Below, piece after piece: positions 22,633-27,299 of a stretch of DNA of 27,299 nt. The translations under genes were made by a program, and so were the position numbers. The notes below the pieces were generated by a model. It was not told where the DNA came from. It ran no database searches and saw only the letters and a list, made by a program, of their open reading frames with translations. Each line of letters starts with the position of its first letter. Positions within the stretch are counted from its first letter, which is position 1. The stretch spans positions 1-27,299 of the forward strand of contig DASZKW010000079.1 in assembly GCA_035552775.1 (NCBI GenBank), given 5' to 3'. This DNA comes from DASZKW01 sp035552775 (GTDB taxonomy: Bacteria; Actinomycetota; Acidimicrobiia; Acidimicrobiales; Palsa-688).

Positions 22633-24513
22633 CTACGGGCCCAGGTCCTCGACCGCGGGGAACCCGCTAGCGGTCGTGTCGAGCCAGCGGCGCAAGGCGG
22701 CGGTCGCCTCGACGTCGTTGCGGTTGTAGTCGACCAGCCAGACCCGGGCGGCTGCGGCCGCTTCGGGGTCGGAGGCGTCGGTGGCGATGTCGTAGCGGAC
22801 CATGGACTCGGCGCCGCCGGGGTCGTCGACGTCCCAGGCGAACTCGCACAGCGGGGCTACGGTTTTGAGCCCGACGGACGACCCGGTGAGCAGCTGGGCT
22901 TTGAACACCCGGAGCAGGTCGACCCAGTCATCGGAGTCGACGAACCGCTCCACCTCGCCGGCAACGCCGGGGCCGACGGTGGCCGCCAGACGGCGCATCT
23001 GGCCGTTCTCGGCGCCGGCGTTGTAGCAGTAGGCCCGAAACGACCGCCCAGCTTCCGTGGTCCGGACCCTCAGGTCGTGCAGCCAAGCCCAGAACTCGCC
23101 GAAAAGACCGGACTCCCCTGTGACCTCCCCGCCGAGGGCGTCCCAGGTCACGAACGCCCGGTAACCCGACGAGACGCCCGGGACACCGCCTTGAACGGTC
23201 ACCAGCGTCCCCCACAGGTACACGCCGTCCTCGACGTTTTCCATGTCGACGTCCACCTCCACGTCGCCGCGAGGCACTGTCACCCCTGAGATACCCCGGC
23301 GCCGGTAGACCACGGAGTCGCCGAGCGCGGCGCGCGCCGCGTCTATCTGGTCGGGCAGCGAACCGGGCGCCTCGTCGCAGTACGAGGCGGTCCCGGACGA
23401 CAAGCTGGCGGCGTCGCCCACCCGCCTGATCCCCGCGGCGTGGAGGTTGGCGATCTGCGCGGTCTTGCGGGCCCCGATGACCTCTCCCACCGGCGTCGTG
23501 TCGGTGACCGTGCCGATGGCGGCGATGAGAGGCCGCAGGTCCACCTTGGCGGCCACCAGCGCGGCGGTGCGGTGGTCGAGGGCGGCGAGGCCGGCCCGGT
23601 CGGTGACCCCGTGATCGCGGTGGACACGCCACGACCGCCATCCTGTCTGTGGCAGCAGGCTCACGTCGCCAGCGCCGGCGGTGAGCGCCGGACCGCAATG
23701 CGACCACCACGGGCACTCGCCGCACTCGCCGATCCTGACCGGGACCACCAGCGGGTCGACACCCGCGTCGCCCAGGTGGTCCGCGGCGACGGCCATGATG
23801 TCGAGGCGGAAGTCGAACTCGAAGTCGTAGACCTCCATCGTGGTCCGCGCCTTCTGTCTGCCCGTCGACGACGGCGTCTTCCACATCGCCTGGTCCAGGT
23901 CGTACCACACCACCACACCCTCGACCCCGATGATCCCGCCGTAACGGCCGTCACCGGCCGTGAAGCCGGCCGCCTCGAGCATCCGCTGATAGTGGGCCAA
24001 CTGCAACAGGTCCCCCCGGTGCCGGCGCGCCGACCGCTGCGGGTCCACTGTCGCCGACTCCCAACCCGGTGACCCCAGCGCCGAGCACCACGCCACGAGA
24101 CCGCCCGAGCCGACCTCGAGGCAGCGATGGCCCTTGACGTCGACCGCCCGGTAGCCACCCGACCCGCCAGCCACCAGCAGATCCGGCTCGCCCGCCCGCC
24201 GGCCGACCACATCGGCCGGCAAGCGACCGGCGACGATCACCCCCGCCCCCGCCTCCATCGCCTGCACGGTCGACCGCTCCCGCTCCCCCCGGTCCTCGGC
24301 GGCGACCTCCGCCGCGTCGGGGACCGAGGCGAGCACCGACTCGACGACCTCCCCCTCGAACACCCGCCCCCGGGCCGTCCGCCTCTGCGCCGCCGCCGAC
24401 ATCGGCAACGGCACGCACGGGCGCAGCACGTCGAGCTGGGCGCGCACGGGGCAGCGCTTGGCCACATACCCGCCCTGCAAAGGCACCAGTGCCACGTCGT
24501 ACCGGGTCGTCAT
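22633..24513 (-). CDS. TM0106-type RecB-like nuclease with RNase H-like domain
   Basis: This 626-residue protein has two nuclease parts. The N-terminal Cas4/RecB-like PD-(D/E)xK domain shows EPDLLV (Asp about 111), AVDVKGHR (Asp125, Lys127) and QLAHYQRML. It also has four Cys, one at about 21 and three in GECGECPWWSHC (264, 267, 273), which should bind 4Fe-4S as in Cas4 and AddB. The C-terminal RNase H-like exonuclease domain begins at VDVDMENVEDGVYLWG and ends with WLVDYNRNDVEAT. The family is widespread in actinobacteria; a role in DNA or RNA processing is presumed but not established. ATG at 24513 (MTTRYDVALV) is chosen; ATG at 24522 is possible. No cas genes or CRISPR arrays are nearby. 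Confidence 0.88.
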   Translation of the reverse strand: MTTRYDVALVPLQGGYVAKRCPVRAQLDVLRPCVPLPMSAAAQRRTARGRVFEGEVVESVLASVPDAAEVAAEDRGERERSTVQAMEAGAGVIVAGRLPADVVGRRAGEPDLLVAGGSGGYRAVDVKGHRCLEVGSGGLVAWCSALGSPGWESATVDPQRSARRHRGDLLQLAHYQRMLEAAGFTAGDGRYGGIIGVEGVVVWYDLDQAMWKTPSSTGRQKARTTMEVYDFEFDFRLDIMAVAADHLGDAGVDPLVVPVRIGECGECPWWSHCGPALTAGAGDVSLLPQTGWRSWRVHRDHGVTDRAGLAALDHRTAALVAAKVDLRPLIAAIGTVTDTTPVGEVIGARKTAQIANLHAAGIRRVGDAASLSSGTASYCDEAPGSLPDQIDAARAALGDSVVYRRRGISGVTVPRGDVEVDVDMENVEDGVYLWGTLVTVQGGVPGVSSGYRAFVTWDALGGEVTGESGLFGEFWAWLHDLRVRTTEAGRSFRAYCYNAGAENGQMRRLAATVGPGVAGEVERFVDSDDWVDLLRVFKAQLLTGSSVGLKTVAPLCEFAWDVDDPGGAESMVRYDIATDASDPEAAAAARVWLVDYNRNDVEATAALRRWLDTTASGFPAVEDLGP

Positions 24514-24618
24514 GAGTTCCATTGTTCCAGGGGGGTGTGACCACATGGGCCCGTCACCGCTGCGTCGTCTGGCGGCGTGGTCCATATCGAGGTGGTGAGG
24601 GAGTCGCCTCGTCGGTCT

Positions 24619-25690
24619 TCATACGGGTCCAGTTCGCCGCTGACATGCCAGCGGTGGCCGGCCGTCGACGAGGGGGATCGCATGCGCCGGGATGCGTGGC
24701 GTCCACGGGGCTAGGCGTTGCAGGGCCTGGTCGAAGGACGGTTCCCACAGCCTGAGGTGTGGCCATAGCCGCCCGGCGCACTCGGTGGCCTCGCGCACGC
24801 CGAGGCCGTACTTGCGCCTCAGGTAGGCCGTCAAGATGAGGCCCGTGCGCGATTGGCCGCCGCAGCAGTGGACGAGCACCGGTCGGTGTTCGCCGTGAGC
24901 GGCTTCGATCGTGTCGAGGACATCGCCGATGACGGCGCCGACGTCGAGGTTGTCGGCGTTGTCGGTCAGGTAGATCTGGCGTCGGTCGAGATGGTCGAGG
25001 CGCCCCCAGGTGCGGCACAGCGAGATCACCAGGGCGTCCTGTGGTGCGGTTGTCGCGCCGTGGAAGTCCGACAGCCACAGGCCGGCGTCGACCTCAACAG
25101 GATCGATGCCGGTTCCGGTGCGGGGCTCGTCGAGCTGTACCTCCTCGCCGTCGAGCCGCTGAGTCAGCGCCATCAGACCCATGAGATCGGGGGCCGGATG
25201 GGGATGCCCGGGGAGCTGGCCGTTGAGAGGTGTCGCCCACCGTGACGGGATGGCGCCGATGCCCCCCCACGGCGCCGAGCAGCCCCCCGGCCACGGCGGC
25301 GATGGTGTCGGTGTCGCCCCCGCAATCGACCACCGCGGGCAGGGCGACGGCGAAGGGCGCCCCGCTCCGAAGCGCCCACGGCGCGGTGCCCAGCGTCGGC
25401 CACACCGCGCCGTTCGACTCCGTCGCCTGACCCGGGGTCCAGATCGGGTCGCACACCTTGATCCAACGGTCGCGGCGATCCGCTGGGATCTCGTCCAACG
25501 CGCCGCCAAGCGCGGCAAGGGGGTCTTCGCCGTCAAGCGCGGCGGCAACCAGGCGGTGGTAGATGGCGCAGCCGTCGCCAGCCGCCCGGTGTGAGTCCCG
25601 GTTGAGCGACGTCCTCAGCGCCGAGCTCGCGGCCGGCGAAACGTGCAGGACTCTGACGCAAGGGGCGCCATCCTCGTGCGCCTTTTCCAA
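24619..25690 (-). pseudogene. Frameshifted, N-truncated ADP-ribosylglycohydrolase fused to a dual-specificity phosphatase
   Basis: The upstream frame (25690 to about 25269) encodes the C-terminal half of a DraG-type ADP-ribosylglycohydrolase: AAGDGCAIYHRLVAAALDGE, NGAVWPTLGTAPWALRSG and the metal-site block CGGDTDTIAAVAGGLLGAVGG. The same domain continues in the next frame as IGAIPSRWATPLNGQLPG. The break is a run of seven C on the plus strand (25262-25268); six would restore the frame. A phosphatase domain follows with the HCX5RT active site (VLVHCCGGQSRTGLILTAYL). The hydrolase N-terminal half with its first metal ligands is missing. The phosphatase part could still be made from the ATG at 25182 (187 residues). 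The indel may be a sequencing or assembly error in a homopolymer, but the lost N-terminus is real. Confidence 0.75.
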
Positions 25691-25907
25691 TCTCGTGGGC
25701 CAACAGCTGCTGGCGCAACAGCTGATAAAGGGGTTCCACGAACATGTCCTCGTAGGGGATCAGATCGGTTCGAACGGGGCAGTCGGCGGCGGTCCACAAT
25801 GGCCGGTAGCGGTCTTGGCGGATGCCGCCGCCCGCAGACAACTCATGGAGCCGGACCCCGGGCTTCGGCGAGAAGGGGTACTCGGCGAAGTGAGGTGGGA
25901 CGGTCAT
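25533..25907 (-). CDS. Uncertain open frame, possibly a gene remnant
   Basis: The first 75 residues look protein-like (RLHELSAGGG, DLIPYEDMFVEPLYQLLRQQ) while the rest is Arg/Pro-rich and overlaps the hydrolase remnant in another frame. I do not recognise it. It may be the 5' end of a gene whose 3' end was lost when it was joined to the ADP-ribosylglycohydrolase fragment. The ATG at 25907 has no convincing ribosome site. Confidence 0.3.
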   Translation of the reverse strand: MTVPPHFAEYPFSPKPGVRLHELSAGGGIRQDRYRPLWTAADCPVRTDLIPYEDMFVEPLYQLLRQQLLAHEIGKGARGWRPLRQSPARFAGRELGAEDVAQPGLTPGGWRRLRHLPPPGCRRA

Positions 25908-26029
25908 CCGAGATCCGGGTGCGGGATGAGGGCAACGTTAACGGGCCCAGCTGGGAGAGCGCTGTCGTTCCTGGCCTCGTCCTGGCCCGAGTGCCCTACT
26001 GTGGCTTGCATGGTGCTCGACAGGAGCGA

Positions 26030-26179
26030 ATGGTGAGCGATCCCACCCAAGATTCCGAGATTGACTTTGATGACGAGGCCGACGACGACCAACTCCCCCT
26101 CGACGAGGTGGAAGCGCGGGAGGTCGGCGCTGACCTAGATGACCCTGACGACGTGGCAGACCAAGACGACATCGCCTAA
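26030..26179 (+). CDS. Acidic micro-protein
   Basis: This 49-residue, strongly acidic peptide (over a third Asp/Glu, e.g. IDFDDEADDDQLPLDEVEA) is preceded by AGGAG at 26022-26026. That site suits the GTG at 26033 at least as well as the ATG at 26030. It has no Cys, signal or membrane segment and is probably disordered. Function unknown. Codon use and ribosome site favour a real gene. Confidence 0.55.
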   Translation: MVSDPTQDSEIDFDDEADDDQLPLDEVEAREVGADLDDPDDVADQDDIA

Positions 26180-26207
26180 AGCGACGGGTGGCGCTGTCAC
26201 ACTGCGG

Positions 26208-26618
26208 TCAGATCGATGGTCCGTCACTACGAAGGCCGGCCACCACCAAATTTGGGGTCTTTCCAGTGGGTGGAGGCGTGGGCGCGCCGGGCCCCGGGAG
26301 GGTGGGAGGTGCCGCCCACCCGGGAGCCGTGCCGGCGAACCCGACGCCGGCAGGGGGCGGCGGTGGCGCGCCGAGCGCCGGCAGCAGTGAAGTGGTCGGG
26401 TTGTCCGATCCCGACGGCGGGGCACCCGGGGCGCCGAAAGGCGGCGGCGGCACGGTAGACCATCGGTCTTGGGGGAGAGTGCTGTCGCCAACTGCGGGTC
26501 CCGGTGACCGGCCGGGAGGATGCGATCCCTCGCCGGCATCGGGGAGCGCGGCCCCGCAAGTCCGGCAGAAACAGTTTTGCGGATCAGCCGCCGCCCCGCA
26601 CGAAGCGCAAAAAGCCAT
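26208..26618 (-). CDS. Zinc-ribbon protein with Pro-rich tail
   Basis: This 136-residue protein begins with a zinc ribbon, CASCG and CRTCG (residues 4-7 and 19-22), of the type found at the start of many bacterial regulatory or membrane proteins. The remaining two thirds is a Pro/Gly/Ala-rich disordered tail without a membrane helix, so it may be a shortened form of a longer family. The ATG at 26618 has a good ribosome site (GGAGGA, about eight bases upstream) and places the first CxxC at residue 4, as is usual. It is divergent from the GH3 lipoprotein gene, 117 bp apart. Function unknown. Confidence 0.75.
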   Translation of the reverse strand: MAFCASCGAAADPQNCFCRTCGAALPDAGEGSHPPGRSPGPAVGDSTLPQDRWSTVPPPPFGAPGAPPSGSDNPTTSLLPALGAPPPPPAGVGFAGTAPGWAAPPTLPGPGAPTPPPTGKTPNLVVAGLRSDGPSI

Positions 26619-26735
26619 CGTTGCTTGTCCTCCAACCCGTTCCCGTCGACGTCCGTTCGAAGGCCCGCCACTACGGTGTGTCGCAGTGCGCCGACCCGAC
26701 GGTAGTCGACAAGGCGTCGTCCCGGCCCGGGCGCG

Positions 26736-27299
26736 GTGAACCGAAACCGCCGGCCACGAAACCGCCGGCACCGGAACCGCCGGCACGAGCACCCCTCGCA
26801 CCACCACCGGCACCAGGGCCGGACGCGCCTGTCGTGGTGGGCGCTGGCGGTCGCCGCCGCAGTAACCGCCTGCGGCGTGACGCCGGGTCGACCCGGCGGC
26901 GGAGCGCCCCAGGAGAGCACCCCCCCTGCCACCGCGAAGCCTCGCACGTCGACCCCCGCCCCCGCCCCGGCAACGTCTGCATCCGCGCCTCCGCACACAG
27001 CACCGGCCGAGGCCTGCTCCGACGCGTCGGTCGTCAGGGCGTGGCCACTGTCCCGGCGCGCCGCCCAGGTCGTGGTCGTGCCGTCGCTCAACTTCGACGT
27101 GGCCGCGCTCGGTCCCCTCGTCGCCGACGGCGTCGGCGGCGTGCTGTTGTTGGGGAGCGGTGCCGCTCCCGTCGACCTCGCCGCCCGCCTCGGCGCCCTC
27201 GACCGGGTCGCGCCTGGTGGGGTGGCACCGCTGGCCATGGCCGACGAGGAAGGCGGCGGAGTCCAGCGCCTCGCCGGGGTGGTGGCCCCGTTCGCCTGG
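26736..27299 (+). CDS. Glycoside hydrolase family 3 lipoprotein (NagZ-like), 3' end outside window
   Basis: The reading frame from GTG at 26736 runs off the window end. It encodes an unusually Arg/His-rich N-region (MNRNRRPRNRRHRNRRH), a hydrophobic stretch LSWWALAVAAAVTAC ending in a lipobox, and a Pro/Ala/Thr-rich linker. The start of the GH3 barrel follows with VLLLGSG, LAMADEEGGGVQRL and APFAW. The DEEGG-VQRL block is the substrate-site signature of bacterial beta-N-acetylglucosaminidases of the NagZ type, which trim cell-wall fragments. The lipobox predicts an outer-surface anchor. The catalytic His/Asp pair and nucleophile lie beyond the window. The start is uncertain because no ribosome site is visible. 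Confidence 0.82.
   Translation, partial: MNRNRRPRNRRHRNRRHEHPSHHHRHQGRTRLSWWALAVAAAVTACGVTPGRPGGGAPQESTPPATAKPRTSTPAPAPATSASAPPHTAPAEACSDASVVRAWPLSRRAAQVVVVPSLNFDVAALGPLVADGVGGVLLLGSGAAPVDLAARLGALDRVAPGGVAPLAMADEEGGGVQRLAGVVAPFAW

Noticed and set aside
22633..24513. Cas4 of a CRISPR system
   Set aside because: The Cas4-like motifs are part of a larger TM0106-type protein with an RNase H-like domain, and there is no array or cas operon.

Overview
The window is a high-GC chromosome segment from an actinobacterium, possibly an environmental lineage such as Acidimicrobiia or Thermoleophilia. This rests on the many GTG/TTG starts, on the mycobacterial-style three-gene succinate dehydrogenase with a five-helix membrane anchor, on an ECF42 sigma factor paired with a DGPF protein, and on MMPL and TM0106-type proteins. 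The placement is an inference; no rRNA or marker gene is present.

Layout. 1-950: decayed AAA ATPase. 1332-2045: tRNA-Gly(CCC) and an HD-domain hydrolase. 2326-3814: divergent TlpA/ResA-like lipoprotein and PhzF-like isomerase. 4207-7921: sdhC-sdhA-sdhB operon on the minus strand, divergent from a LysR regulator (8022-8960). 8967-9072: large palindromic element. 9152-9430: small conserved protein. 9585-11169: DGPF protein plus ECF42 sigma factor. 11278-12731: phosphoesterase with an internal deletion, coupled to a small unknown protein. 12785-17651: selenoprotein reductase operon. 17748-19874: MMPL transporter. 19979-20634: small protein plus Cys-rich protein. 20803-22455: secreted glycosidase-like protein. 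22633-24513: TM0106-type RecB-like nuclease. 24619-25690: broken ADP-ribosylglycohydrolase/phosphatase fusion. 26030-27299: acidic micro-protein, zinc-ribbon protein, and the start of a GH3 lipoprotein.

The main discovery is the operon at 12785-17651. It encodes homologues of the glycine/sarcosine/betaine reductase system: GrdE-like, GrdB, GrdC, a dedicated thioredoxin and GrdA. Plain translation breaks grdB and grdA at an in-frame TGA. In both cases the TGA lies exactly where the known families carry selenocysteine, and the family sequence resumes in frame directly after it. A compact hairpin follows the grdB TGA at the distance expected of a bacterial SECIS. These are therefore most probably two intact selenoprotein genes, next to a complete-looking aerobic-type succinate dehydrogenase, whereas the classical Grd systems belong to strict anaerobes that perform the Stickland reaction.

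The operon is also atypical. The GrdE-like protein lacks the Asn-Cys site used for pyruvoyl formation, GrdB lacks the Cys three residues after Sec, and grdD and thioredoxin reductase are absent from the window. It may be a divergent reductase with another substrate or another fate for the product. Selenocysteine machinery (selA, selB, selC, selD) is not in this window and must be encoded elsewhere if the reading is right.
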